From assembly GCA_964617955.1 (NCBI GenBank), contig CAZTXB010000005.1, forward strand, positions 144,939 to 208,938: a stretch of 64,000 bases of DNA, given 5' to 3'. The notes beneath the pieces were generated by a model. That model saw nothing but the letters and a program-made list of their open reading frames with translations, was not told the origin of the DNA and made no database searches. This stretch comes from JABWCE01 sp964617955 (GTDB taxonomy: Bacteria; Bacteroidota; Bacteroidia; NS11-12g; UBA9320). A program made the translations under genes and the position numbers. Shown here piece after piece: positions 26,689 to 35,146 of this stretch; position 1 is the stretch's first letter, and every line of letters begins with the position of its first letter.

Positions 26689-27135
26689 ATGAAAAAAACT
26701 TTGGCTTTGCTTATCTTGTTATTTCCTTTGGCCATTCAAGCACAAATTGATTCCTCACAGTCTGCCCATGTTTATAAAACTGAAATTAAGGTAAGCGAAA
26801 GCATACCAAAATCTGTATACCTTGTTGGCGATAGCAAACCTCAGTTTCCGGGAGGTCCTGAGGCCATGAATAACTACATTGCCGAGCAGCTTAAATACCC
26901 TGTAGAGGCTATCAACAATCAGACCTCAGGTCGTGTAAAGCTCAAATTTATCATCGACTCAATAGGGAAAATTTGCTGTATCAATTACATCGGAGAGAAT
27001 AGCGGATACGGTTTTGAAGAAGAAGCCATACGCATTTTCAGGCAAATGCCCTTGTGGATTCCTGCTACCCTGCGCAATCGACCTGTAGCAGTATACTACC
27101 AGTTAGTGGTGGGGTTTCAGTACCAGGAGGAATAA
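26689..27135 (+). CDS. Secreted TonB C-terminal-domain protein (2)
   Basis: 148 residues with a signal peptide (MKKTLALLILLFPLAIQAQ) and the same TonB C-terminal domain as its upstream neighbour: PQFPGGPEAMNNYI, YPVEAINNQTSGRVKLKFII, FEEEAIRIFRQMPLWIPATLRNRPVAV. The two genes are separated by 4 bp and are evidently a duplication. Neither has the N-terminal anchor needed for energy transduction, so the role is uncertain; soluble TonB_C proteins occur widely in Bacteroidota. Confidence 0.72.
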   Translation: MKKTLALLILLFPLAIQAQIDSSQSAHVYKTEIKVSESIPKSVYLVGDSKPQFPGGPEAMNNYIAEQLKYPVEAINNQTSGRVKLKFIIDSIGKICCINYIGENSGYGFEEEAIRIFRQMPLWIPATLRNRPVAVYYQLVVGFQYQEE

Positions 27136-27138
27136 TGT

Positions 27139-28071
27139 TTAAATCATGACCTTTTTTGTATAAAGGTTCCCTGCAGAATCCTTCATTCGGATGTAATAGA
27201 TACCCGAAGGTAAATAACTTAAATCTAAAACTTTAAGGTCAGACTGATTTATCCACTGTCCCGAAACGGAATAGATATCCATCGATTTAAGTTCTATAGT
27301 ACTTTCTACTCTAAAAACTTTTGGCAGATAGGAATCAGGAACCAGTTTTAGCCCCTTGGTTTCAGAATACTTTTTGATCCCTGAACTTGGCATGGTGTAT
27401 AACTGCCTCAACTCGGTAGTATCCAAAACTCGGCTGTAAAATCTTACCTCATCAAGGGTTCCATTATAGTAGCCATCCTTACCCATGCCCAGATGCATGC
27501 TTCTGGTTGAATCCTGGGAATAGCTGTTAGTAACATCAACCGTTTGTAACACCTTACAATTTTTGTAGAAGGCTACTTTTTTTGTCTTGCTGTTATAATT
27601 AGCGGTAAAAAACTCCCAGGAACCGTCAGGCGACACAGGTTCAATAAAAATTCTTTTTGAAATACCGGCATAGGACCAAAAATAGGCGCCATTGCCGTTA
27701 TGACTGTAATACAAGGATATGTCTATTCTGTTACTTGTATTATCAGGCATTAACATCATGGTGTTGGAGGTTACGTTTTTTACAGACTTTGCCCAAAGGG
27801 TTATCGTCAAATCTCCGGTTGGGAGATATTTGCCAAATTTTGACAGAATGGCATAATCGTTTGTCCCATCAAAAAATAAGGCTGAATTGGATCTTCCAAA
27901 CCGATCCGCCACGTAAGTACCCTCTACCAGCACTCCATCATACTTGTTTTTAGTCGCATCCTTCACATTGTTATTTAAAGGATAGTAGGCTATCATGCCG
28001 CTGTCTAATTTTGACTGCGAGTGAACATTTGAGGCTATTACAATAAAAAGTAAGGAAAATATATTTTTCAT
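27139..28071 (-). CDS. Secreted LamG-domain protein with T9SS sorting domain
   Basis: From the ATG at 28071 the protein has 310 residues. It opens with a signal peptide (MKNIFSLLFIVIASNVHSQ), followed by a concanavalin-like LamG fold (GMIAYYPLNNNVKDATKNKYDG, FDGTNDYAILS, LDEVRFYSRVLDTTELRQLY). The C-terminal ~75 residues match a type A type-IX-secretion sorting domain (MDIYSVSGQWI, LPSGIYYIRMKD, ending KKVMI), so it is predicted to be exported by PorSS/T9SS. A -7 element TACATTTG (28091-28098, minus) lies 19 nt upstream and rules out the earlier start at 28104. Confidence 0.8.
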   Translation of the reverse strand: MKNIFSLLFIVIASNVHSQSKLDSGMIAYYPLNNNVKDATKNKYDGVLVEGTYVADRFGRSNSALFFDGTNDYAILSKFGKYLPTGDLTITLWAKSVKNVTSNTMMLMPDNTSNRIDISLYYSHNGNGAYFWSYAGISKRIFIEPVSPDGSWEFFTANYNSKTKKVAFYKNCKVLQTVDVTNSYSQDSTRSMHLGMGKDGYYNGTLDEVRFYSRVLDTTELRQLYTMPSSGIKKYSETKGLKLVPDSYLPKVFRVESTIELKSMDIYSVSGQWINQSDLKVLDLSYLPSGIYYIRMKDSAGNLYTKKVMI

Positions 28072-28149
28072 AAATGTTTTTGATATTTCACAAATGTAAT
28101 TCATTTTTATAGGGCAAATGTTTATCTTAGTTTTTTAACACAATCGTGA

Positions 28150-28157
28150 TATTTTTG
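28150..28157 (+). promoter_or_regulatory. -7 promoter element (TATTTTTG) for the membrane glycosyltransferase
   Basis: A TAnnTTTG match 17 nt before the ATG at 28175. No -33 TTTG is apparent at the expected spacing. Confidence 0.5.
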
Positions 28158-28174
28158 CATTCTTAATTAGATAA

Positions 28175-29917
28175 ATGGCCAAACCAATTAGTGCCCCAAG
28201 AAAAACATCTGTAACCAAAAAAAGCTTATTTGAGAGATCTGAACTCTCCATTTCACAAAACATGAAATGGTGGCAAATCGGACTCAGCCTGGTCGCCCTC
28301 ATTTTCAGTTTTCTGATGTTCGATGCCAAAATTTCAATCGGTCACGACGATTCTCTCTATATCATGGCCGCGCAAAAATATGCCAACAATTTTTTTGGCT
28401 ATTGGTACTCCGACAACGCACCGCTCTACGTTATGTTTTTGGCCTTGCCTCTCAAACTTTTCGGCCTCAATCTTATCCTGCTTAAACTTTTGTCGGTTCT
28501 GTTCTTTGTATCCAGTGTATGGTTCCTTTTTACGGCCTTTAAAAACCGAATCCCTCATCTGTTATTGGTCTGTTCGCTTTTTATTTACGCCACCAATTTT
28601 TTCGCCCTTTCCTATGCGAGTTTAACCTATACCGAAGCTTTTTACCTCCTCATGCAGAGCCTGTTTTTTTGGGTTTTCTTTAAACATATTGATGCACTTC
28701 CTGAAAGCGATTCGAGCTTTTCACACATAGGCAAAAACGCTCTAAAGTGGCTGTTTCTCGGTTTTATGATGTTTGTGCTCTATTTCACCCGTACCGTTGG
28801 AATCGGGGTATTTTTAGCACTGGCCTTTTTCTTCTTATTTCGCAAAGAATGGAAAAACACCCTGGCCTCTGTTCTATCTTTTGCCCTGATTTATGGCCTG
28901 GTTGAGGCCATAAAAAAAGGACTTTGGGGAAGTAAAATTTCAAATTTCGCCCAGTCCAATATCCTCTTTTTAAAAGATGCCTACGATCCTAAACAAGGAC
29001 AGGAGGATTTGTCGGGCTTTATCGATCGCTTTTTTGGAAACGTGGTTATCTACCTCTCAGGCCGCTTTTGGGAAATTCTGGGTTTTAAAACTGAAAACGG
29101 TGAATTTAATGCTCCACTGGGTTTTATAACCGCCATCTTCCTGCTTATCGGTTTTATTGTAGCGTTGAGAAGCAAGCAAAAATACTTGCTGTCAACCTCA
29201 CTCTATGTATTGGCTTTGCTGGGAATTACCTTTTTTGCCCTTCAAACCTCATGGGGCCAGGGCCGATTGGTGATGGTATACCTCCCTTTAATGATTATGG
29301 TTATCTTTTACAGTTTGTACCGCTTACTCGATAAACCAAAAAATGCCTCTTTTCAGTTTGTTTTCTTCCTGATTATGGGCATTTTTATCTGGAACAATAC
29401 CAAAGCCACCATGAAAAGATCTGTAAAGAATATACCCGTGGTTAAGAAGAATCTTATTGAAGGTGATAAGTTTGAAGGCTATACCGATGATTATAAAAAC
29501 TTTTTGATGCTTAGCGAATGGTGTGCCGATAGCCTTCCAAAAGGCTCGCTCGTAGTAAGTCGTAAGGCTCCCATGAGCTTCGTGTATGGCCGAGGAATGG
29601 AATTTTACCCCATTTATAAAGCCAATGGACCATCAGACGCCGACAGTGTGCTGGCTATTATGAAAAATGCCAAAGTAACCCATGTTATTTTTTGCAATCT
29701 TCGACTCGATCCTAAGCGCAGCGGCGATGTGATGTCTACGGTACCGGCAGGTTATCCTTCCATTTACCAGGCGTACATCGATTCCGACCAAAAATCAATC
29801 ATCAACTCCATGCACAATTATTTTTTACCGGTGGTTAATAAATACCCGCTAAAATTTGAACTCATCAAAAAAATGGGCGACGACGAAGAAGCTCTTTTGT
29901 ATAAGATTAATTATTAA
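28175..29917 (+). CDS. Polytopic membrane glycosyltransferase, GT39/PMT-like
   Basis: 580 residues with about ten to twelve hydrophobic helices and a soluble C-terminal domain (~410-580). The first loop has GHDDSLYIMAAQKYANN and a following YSDNAPLYVMFLALP, typical of the dolichyl-phosphate-mannose mannosyltransferase-like (PMT_2) superfamily, which uses a polyprenyl-linked sugar donor on the periplasmic side. The start codon is followed by a basic tail (MAKPISAPRKTSVTKKS). The next gene begins with no space after the stop, so this is the first gene of a small surface-glycan operon. The acceptor is unknown. Confidence 0.72.
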   Translation: MAKPISAPRKTSVTKKSLFERSELSISQNMKWWQIGLSLVALIFSFLMFDAKISIGHDDSLYIMAAQKYANNFFGYWYSDNAPLYVMFLALPLKLFGLNLILLKLLSVLFFVSSVWFLFTAFKNRIPHLLLVCSLFIYATNFFALSYASLTYTEAFYLLMQSLFFWVFFKHIDALPESDSSFSHIGKNALKWLFLGFMMFVLYFTRTVGIGVFLALAFFFLFRKEWKNTLASVLSFALIYGLVEAIKKGLWGSKISNFAQSNILFLKDAYDPKQGQEDLSGFIDRFFGNVVIYLSGRFWEILGFKTENGEFNAPLGFITAIFLLIGFIVALRSKQKYLLSTSLYVLALLGITFFALQTSWGQGRLVMVYLPLMIMVIFYSLYRLLDKPKNASFQFVFFLIMGIFIWNNTKATMKRSVKNIPVVKKNLIEGDKFEGYTDDYKNFLMLSEWCADSLPKGSLVVSRKAPMSFVYGRGMEFYPIYKANGPSDADSVLAIMKNAKVTHVIFCNLRLDPKRSGDVMSTVPAGYPSIYQAYIDSDQKSIINSMHNYFLPVVNKYPLKFELIKKMGDDEEALLYKINY

Positions 29918-30682
29918 ATGCTAAAATTTCTCCGACTTCCCGGCGTTGACCAATATGATTTGGACGACCCTCGCCGTACCATTCATCACAAGGAAATTAT
30001 TTTATCGAAGCCATTTTTAAAAAAATTATATGTAGAATGGTATACCTTTTTTAAAAATGAATGCCGTTCTTTAAATTCTCAAAACATCATCGAACTCGGA
30101 TCGGGAGGCGGATTTTTAAAGGAGATTATGCCCGAGGTGAAAACGAGTGATATTTTGGAACTTCCTGGCAACGACCTCACCTTTAATGCCCTCGAAATGC
30201 CTTTTCAAAATAACAGCATCAGTGCCTTTTTAATGGTTGACGTGTTTCACCATGTGCCGGATAGTTTGCAGTTACTGAAAGAAATGGAGAGAACTTTGAA
30301 ACCGGGTGGTAAAATCATAATGAACGAGCCTTGGAATTCTGCCTGGGGCCAAATGATTTATAAAAATTTTCACCATGAAACCTTTAATCCTAAGGGGGGA
30401 TGGAGTATACCCTCCTCAGGCCCAATGAGTGATGCCAATGGCGCCTTGCCGTGGATTGTATTTAAGCGCGATTTTGAAAAATTTAAAGCCGATTTCCCCG
30501 GCCTGGAGCTTAAAGTACTCAAACCTCATACTCCCTTGCGCTATCTCTTAAGTGGCGGAGTTTCCATGCGGTCGCTGGTACCTCAATGGAGCTTTGGACT
30601 TGTCCGCGCAACAGAACTTCTTTTGAGCCCATTGAATAAATGGTTTAGCATGTTTGTAACCATTGTGATTGAAAAGAAATAG
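29918..30682 (+). CDS. Class I SAM-dependent methyltransferase
   Basis: A 254-residue protein with motif I IIELGSGGGFLKEIMPEV at ~56, the DVFHHVPDSLQLLKEMERTLKPGGKIIMNEP stretch of Methyltransf_11-type enzymes, and a C-terminal hydrophobic helix (LLLSPLNKWFSMFVTIVI). Its start codon directly follows the stop of the GT39-like gene. It may methylate a glycan or lipid built by the neighbouring glycosyltransferases, but that is inferred from context only. Confidence 0.65.
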   Translation: MLKFLRLPGVDQYDLDDPRRTIHHKEIILSKPFLKKLYVEWYTFFKNECRSLNSQNIIELGSGGGFLKEIMPEVKTSDILELPGNDLTFNALEMPFQNNSISAFLMVDVFHHVPDSLQLLKEMERTLKPGGKIIMNEPWNSAWGQMIYKNFHHETFNPKGGWSIPSSGPMSDANGALPWIVFKRDFEKFKADFPGLELKVLKPHTPLRYLLSGGVSMRSLVPQWSFGLVRATELLLSPLNKWFSMFVTIVIEKK

Positions 30683-30700
30683 CTCAAGATTTTAATAACA

Positions 30701-30735
30701 AGAGGCAGCTGCAAGCTTTTAAGAAGCTGTTCTCT
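30701..30735 (+). terminator. Possible intrinsic terminator after the methyltransferase gene
   Basis: An imperfect hairpin (AGAG-CAGCT pairing with AGCTG-CTCT) 18 nt past the stop codon, followed by ACTTTTT. The stem is weak and has an internal bulge. Confidence 0.3.
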
Positions 30736-30818
30736 ACTTTTTAGCCCTTTAAAGTCAATCCAATTTTTTTTGTAGCTAAATAAAGAATTTATTTGCACCT
30801 TTATTATCCACCCTAACA

Positions 30819-32231
30819 ATGTCCCTTCTCGCGTATTTTCAATCCATTGCCTCAAACCGACCAAAAAACCGTCAAAGCCACGCTTATTATTGGAACGACA
30901 TTACAAGGTATTGCGATTATTTTATCAATGAAAATTGTTCTGTTCTTGAAATAGGATGCGGTACCGGCGAATTGCTGGCCGGGTTGAAAAGTCAAAACAA
31001 AACAGGGGTGGATTTCTCGGTAAACATGATTGAGTTGGCACGTAAAAATCATCCTTCAGTTCAATTTGAAGTGATGGAGGCCTCTGAGATAAGCTTTTCA
31101 AAACCCTTCGATGTCATCATACTGTCCAATGTGGTGGGATTTTTACCGGATGTGCAGGCCGTATTCGAAAATCTTCACAAGGTTTGCCATTCCCGCACCA
31201 AAATCATAGTGAGCTACTATAGCAAATTGTGGGAGCCCTTGCTGAGATTGGGCGAAAAACTGGGTTTGAAGACCCAGTCCCCACAACAAAATTGGCTTAC
31301 TCTGGAAGACCTCAACAATTTATTTTATATATCCGGGTTCGAAGTTTTCCGTAACACACGCCGGATGATCCTGCCTTTTTATTTGCCACTTGTCTCTGAA
31401 TTTTTTAATAACTTTTTGGCCAAGATGCCACTGTTCCGACACTTGTGCCTCAACCATTTTTCATTTGCCCGTCCCAAACCCCAAATCAAGGAGGCAGAGG
31501 CCTCCGATAAATATTCCATCTCTATTGTCATCCCAGCCAGGAATGAAAGTGGAAATATTGAAAATGCCATACTCCGAACCCCAAAAATCGGCAAGCATAC
31601 CGAACTTATCTTTATTGAGGGTAATTCAACGGACGATACCTGGGAAAAAATTCAGGAAATGGCCGAAAAATATAAGCATTCGCATGATATTAAAATTGGA
31701 AGGCAAGAAGGCAAAGGCAAAGGCGATGCCGTGAGAAAAGGTTTTGCCATGGCCAGCGGCGACATACTCACCATTTTAGACGCCGACCTCACCATGCCAC
31801 CGGAAGATTTACCAAAATTTTATCAGGCCATTGCCAGCGGTAAAGGCGACTTTATAAATGGCAGCCGACTGGTTTACGTGATGGAGAAAAAAGCCATGCG
31901 TTTTTTAAATATTCTTGGAAACAAGTTTTTTAGCCTTGCCTTTTCATGGTTGCTCGAACAACCTTTTAAGGATACACTTTGCGGAACCAAGGTTATTTTC
32001 AAGGACGATTATGAAAAGCTTATCCAAAACCGAAAATTCTTCGGCGAGTTTGACCCCTTTGGTGATTTTGATCTCATTTTCGGGGCCTACAAACTCAATC
32101 TAAAAATTGTTGAAGTGCCGATACGATATAGGGAAAGAACTTATGGCGACACGAATATTTCAAGATTTAAACATGGCTTAATCTTACTTAAAATGGTAAT
32201 TTTTGCCATGAAAAAAATTAAATTTTACTAG
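30819..32231 (+). CDS. Methyltransferase-GT2 glycosyltransferase fusion
   Basis: A 470-residue two-domain protein. Residues ~1-205 are a SAM methyltransferase (VLEIGCGTGELLAGL, GVDFSVNMIELARKNHPSV, VIILSNVVGFLPD). Residues ~228-470 are a GT-A glycosyltransferase of family GT2 close to dolichyl-phosphate mannose/glucose synthases (SIVIPARNESGNIENAI, IEGNSTDDTW, KGKGDAVRKGF, the DAD donor motif in TILDADLTMPPEDL, and late RYRERTYGDTNIS). The glycosyltransferase probably makes a polyprenyl-phosphate sugar that the GT39-like enzyme upstream can use. There is no frameshift between domains, so the fusion is real in this sequence. Confidence 0.78.
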   Translation: MSLLAYFQSIASNRPKNRQSHAYYWNDITRYCDYFINENCSVLEIGCGTGELLAGLKSQNKTGVDFSVNMIELARKNHPSVQFEVMEASEISFSKPFDVIILSNVVGFLPDVQAVFENLHKVCHSRTKIIVSYYSKLWEPLLRLGEKLGLKTQSPQQNWLTLEDLNNLFYISGFEVFRNTRRMILPFYLPLVSEFFNNFLAKMPLFRHLCLNHFSFARPKPQIKEAEASDKYSISIVIPARNESGNIENAILRTPKIGKHTELIFIEGNSTDDTWEKIQEMAEKYKHSHDIKIGRQEGKGKGDAVRKGFAMASGDILTILDADLTMPPEDLPKFYQAIASGKGDFINGSRLVYVMEKKAMRFLNILGNKFFSLAFSWLLEQPFKDTLCGTKVIFKDDYEKLIQNRKFFGEFDPFGDFDLIFGAYKLNLKIVEVPIRYRERTYGDTNISRFKHGLILLKMVIFAMKKIKFY

Positions 32232-32303
32232 AAGATAAGTCAACGCTCTTCAGATTAACAAGGAAGACAAGCGTCAATGCCTGGCCTTATTATACGATGC
32301 CGA

Positions 32304-32738
32304 TCAAAGCCTCTTTTTTTTAAAAAAATCCTTCATCAGCATTGAACAATCCTCAGACAAAACGCCTGTGTGAACGGAGGTTTGCTTGTGAAGAATGCAA
32401 GGATTGTAGAGCGTGTAACCTGTTTTAGGCTCCGCTGTACCCCATACCAGTTTGCCAATTCTGACCCACTTTAATGCTCCTGCGCACATGGCACAGGGTT
32501 CGATGGTGACATACATCGTACACTCTTCGAGAATTTTGCTACCCATTGCGTTAAAGGCTGCCGTAAGTGCTATAATTTCGGCATGCGCGGTATTGTCGTT
32601 CAGCATTTCGGTTTGATTATGCCCCTTAGCAATAATTTTATCACCTGAAACAATGATAGCCCCTATGGGAACCTCATCTGCATCCAAGGCCTTTAAAGCC
32701 TCTTTATAGGCCTGCTTCATGTAATATTCATCATTCAC
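32304..32738 (-). CDS. tadA: tRNA-specific adenosine deaminase-like nucleoside deaminase
   Basis: A zinc deaminase that converts A34 of tRNA-Arg to inosine, or a closely related nucleoside deaminase. The HAE zinc/proton-shuttle motif is in NTAHAEIIALT and the PCAMC motif in TIEPCAMCAGAL; the C-terminal RIGKLVWGTAEPKTG also fits TadA. A GTG start at 32738 gives MNDEYYMKQAY, the usual family opening, in 144 residues. It is 5 nt after a -7 element (TACATTTG, 32744-32751, minus strand). An ATG at 32801 is in frame but lies upstream of that element; ATG 32720 is another option. Guanine deaminase is a less likely identity. Confidence 0.78.
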   Translation of the reverse strand: MNDEYYMKQAYKEALKALDADEVPIGAIIVSGDKIIAKGHNQTEMLNDNTAHAEIIALTAAFNAMGSKILEECTMYVTIEPCAMCAGALKWVRIGKLVWGTAEPKTGYTLYNPCILHKQTSVHTGVLSEDCSMLMKDFFKKKRL

Positions 32739-32859
32739 ATTGGCAAATGTAACGCTATGCAGTTTAAAAGCACAAGGGCGAAATACATTCTCTGATAGCA
32801 TACCTTAATCGAATGAGGAAGAACATGCTGAAAATCATGAAAATCCTGCAAATCCTGCT

Positions 32860-32867
32860 TAATTTTG
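32860..32867 (+). promoter_or_regulatory. -7 promoter element (TAATTTTG), near-leaderless
   Basis: A perfect TAnnTTTG element only 5 nt before ATG 32873. Transcription would begin at or next to the start codon, so this gene may be leaderless. It excludes the upstream in-frame ATG at 32813. Confidence 0.5.
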
Positions 32868-32872
32868 CCCCC

Positions 32873-33295
32873 ATGAACGCCTACGACAAAAAACTTAAAC
32901 AAATTCAATTACAACATCAAATAGTCGAAATTTTAAAAAACGACAATGGCGTCAGTTGTCATTTCGATTACCACATCAATATGATGAGCGATGAAGAAAC
33001 CATTAAACTCAATCTGCTGACTTATAATCCAGCCCACCAAAATTATATGTTGTTGCATTCCGCAGCGGGCAAAAGCAGTATCCATTGTCTCGAGAAAATG
33101 GAGCAGTTTCTTCATGAATTTTATAACCCTGAATTTCTTTACTCCTTCACCATTGAATGGAAAAAGAAAGGGGAGACCACGAAACATATTTCTTATTTCA
33201 GGGCGATAGATGAAGCTTCAGCTACTGAAAAATTTCTTCACGAAAAGAACGAAGAGGAGTATGAATATGCAGTGCACAAAAACCCCATTGCATAG
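32873..33295 (+). CDS. Hypothetical protein (140 aa)
   Basis: Unrecognised. From ATG 32873 (MNAYDKKLKQIQLQHQIVEI) it is a charged alpha/beta protein of 140 residues with no signal peptide or membrane segment. It carries KKGETTKHISYFRAIDEASATEKFL and ends in an acidic patch before the C terminus. The coding region sits between tadA (divergent) and the carotenoid cluster. The codon pattern and spacing support a real gene, but no function can be given. Confidence 0.5.
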   Translation: MNAYDKKLKQIQLQHQIVEILKNDNGVSCHFDYHINMMSDEETIKLNLLTYNPAHQNYMLLHSAAGKSSIHCLEKMEQFLHEFYNPEFLYSFTIEWKKKGETTKHISYFRAIDEASATEKFLHEKNEEEYEYAVHKNPIA

Positions 33296-33590
33296 TTTTT
33301 GCCTTTATTCCTAAATACTTAATTTATTGAATGAAGGCTTTCTGAAAGAAGGTGATGAATGTTGCCTATAAATTAGCCTGTCAAAAAAACCCAAGCATTG
33401 CATGAAATTAACTTCGTAAAAAAAACCATGGATGGGAATTTTTAGTCCGGAATTCTATCTAAACATTTCTTTAAAATAAATTGCAGTATCATTGCATTCC
33501 TAAGCGCTCGTATTCTTCCTATATCTCTTTATGTACACATCTCCTATACTTTCATTATTACAAGGATTTTACGTCATAAGTGAAAAAAGA
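33296..33590. other. Intergenic region upstream of the carotenoid operon
   Basis: AT-rich, with no gene visible on either strand. The next 50 bases contain the crt promoter and operator listed separately. No adjacent MerR/LitR-type regulator gene is present, although such regulators often sit beside crt genes. Confidence 0.4.
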
Positions 33591-33638
33591 TTTGGAATTA
33601 TATTTTGTTTAACTATTTTTGCAAACTGTTAAACAAAA
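33591..33638 (+). promoter_or_regulatory. Carotenoid operon promoter with flanking 11-bp inverted repeat
   Basis: The -33 element TTTG (33591-33594) and -7 element TATTTTTG (33614-33621) are separated by exactly 19 nt, the consensus Bacteroidota arrangement. A perfect inverted repeat, TTTTGTTTAAC (33603-33613) and GTTAAACAAAA (33628-33638), lies on either side of the -7 element and start-site region. A protein bound there would cover the promoter, so it looks like a repressor operator. The regulator is not identified. Confidence 0.75.
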
Positions 33639-33643
33639 CTATT

Positions 33644-35146
33644 TTGACCCTCTTCACTCATAAACCCACGGTTGCCATCATTGGAGGCGGTTTTGCCGGC
33701 CTCTCGGCAGCTGCTGTTCTGGGCCAAAACGGATGTTCGGTTAATCTTTTTGAAAAAAATGAGGCCATGGGTGGAAGGGCGAGATCTTATGAACACCAAG
33801 GCTTTGTTTTTGACATGGGACCAAGTTGGTATTGGATGCACGATGTGTTCGAAAAATTTTTTAACACTTTTAATCTTTCCACCTCCGATTTTTATACACT
33901 CAAAAAACTGGACCCGGGTTTTACCGTAGTGTTTGAAGAGAACGAAAGCTTAAATGTGCCTGCCAACTTTGAGAGTCTTTGCGAAATGTTTGAGTCAATC
34001 GAGAGCGGTAGTGCCGCCAATCTCAAAAAGTTTATGGAGGAGGCCGGGTTTAAATACACCTCTGCTATGGAAAACTTAATTTACCAGCCGGGCCTTTCGG
34101 CTGCTGAATTTCTAGATTGGGACCTATTCAAAGCAGCCTTTCGACTCGATATTTTTTCCTCCTTTAGTGCCCATATTCGAAAATATTTTAAGCACCCTAA
34201 GATCCTAAGTTTATTGGAATTCCCGGTTTTGTTTTTAGGCGCCATGCCTAAACACACTCCGGCACTCTATAGTTTGATGAATTTTACCGGCTTATACCAT
34301 GGCACCTTTTACCCCATGGGAGGATTCGGCAAAGTGGCGGAAGCCTTTGTGAAACTGGCCGAAATGAACGGGGTAAACTTGCATACCCATTCTGAAGTGG
34401 ATTCAATACCGATTATAAATGGCAAAGCGTCCGGGGTAAGCATCCATCAGCGATTAAGGGAGGCTGATGCCACACTTGCCGCAGCCGATTACCATCACGT
34501 TGAACAAAAGCTGATCCGCAAAGTATACCGAGGGTATTCTGAAAAATACTGGGATAAAAAAGTTTTCGCCCCATCATGCCTCATATTTTATTTAGGAATT
34601 AACAAAAAGATTAAAAAACTACAGCACCATACCCTGTTTTTTGATGCCGATTTTGAAAAACATGCCCAGGAAATTTACGTCGACAAAAAGTGGCCCGCAA
34701 GCCCCTTATTTTATGTTTGCTGCCCTTCTAAAACCGACCCGTCAGTGGCTCCGGCCGACTGTGAAAACCTCTTTATTCTAATGCCTATTGCTATTGACCT
34801 CAGAGATGAAGCATCTCAAAAAGAAATCTATTTCCACCAAATCATGAAGCGAATTGAAAAGTTTATTGGTGAAAATATTTTAAATCACATCATCCATAAA
34901 CGCGAATATTGCGTAAGTGATTTTAAAGAGGATTACAACGCCTACAAGGGAAATGCTTATGGATTGGCCAATACCTTGTTTCAAACGGCCTTGTTTAAAC
35001 CAAAAATGAAGAGTAAAAAGGTGAGTAACTTATTTTTTGCAGGACAATTAACGACACCCGGTCCTGGGGTACCTCCTGCCATTATATCGGGTCAAATGGC
35101 CGCTCAACAAATATTGAAACATTTACGCAAGTCAGGTAAATTATGA
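33644..35146 (+). CDS. crtI: Phytoene desaturase CrtI
   Basis: A FAD-dependent desaturase that introduces double bonds into phytoene to give lycopene. The N-terminal FAD motif is VAIIGGGFAGLSAAAVLGQNG, followed by MGGRARSYEHQGFVFDMGPSWYW. The C-terminal NLFFAGQLTTPGPGVPPAIISG is the conserved CrtI end. No ATG exists at the right place. The frame extends to TTG 33605, but the consensus promoter (-7 at 33614-33621) lies downstream of that codon, so TTG 33644 (MTLFTHKPTVAIIGG) is the likely start. The protein is then 500 residues. Its stop overlaps the crtB start by four bases. Other CrtI-like oxidases are excluded by the crtB-crtZ-cyclase context. Confidence 0.88.
   Translation: MTLFTHKPTVAIIGGGFAGLSAAAVLGQNGCSVNLFEKNEAMGGRARSYEHQGFVFDMGPSWYWMHDVFEKFFNTFNLSTSDFYTLKKLDPGFTVVFEENESLNVPANFESLCEMFESIESGSAANLKKFMEEAGFKYTSAMENLIYQPGLSAAEFLDWDLFKAAFRLDIFSSFSAHIRKYFKHPKILSLLEFPVLFLGAMPKHTPALYSLMNFTGLYHGTFYPMGGFGKVAEAFVKLAEMNGVNLHTHSEVDSIPIINGKASGVSIHQRLREADATLAAADYHHVEQKLIRKVYRGYSEKYWDKKVFAPSCLIFYLGINKKIKKLQHHTLFFDADFEKHAQEIYVDKKWPASPLFYVCCPSKTDPSVAPADCENLFILMPIAIDLRDEASQKEIYFHQIMKRIEKFIGENILNHIIHKREYCVSDFKEDYNAYKGNAYGLANTLFQTALFKPKMKSKKVSNLFFAGQLTTPGPGVPPAIISGQMAAQQILKHLRKSGKL

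Noticed and set aside
33605..33643. crtI start at TTG 33605
   Set aside because: It lies within the promoter, upstream of the likely transcription start.
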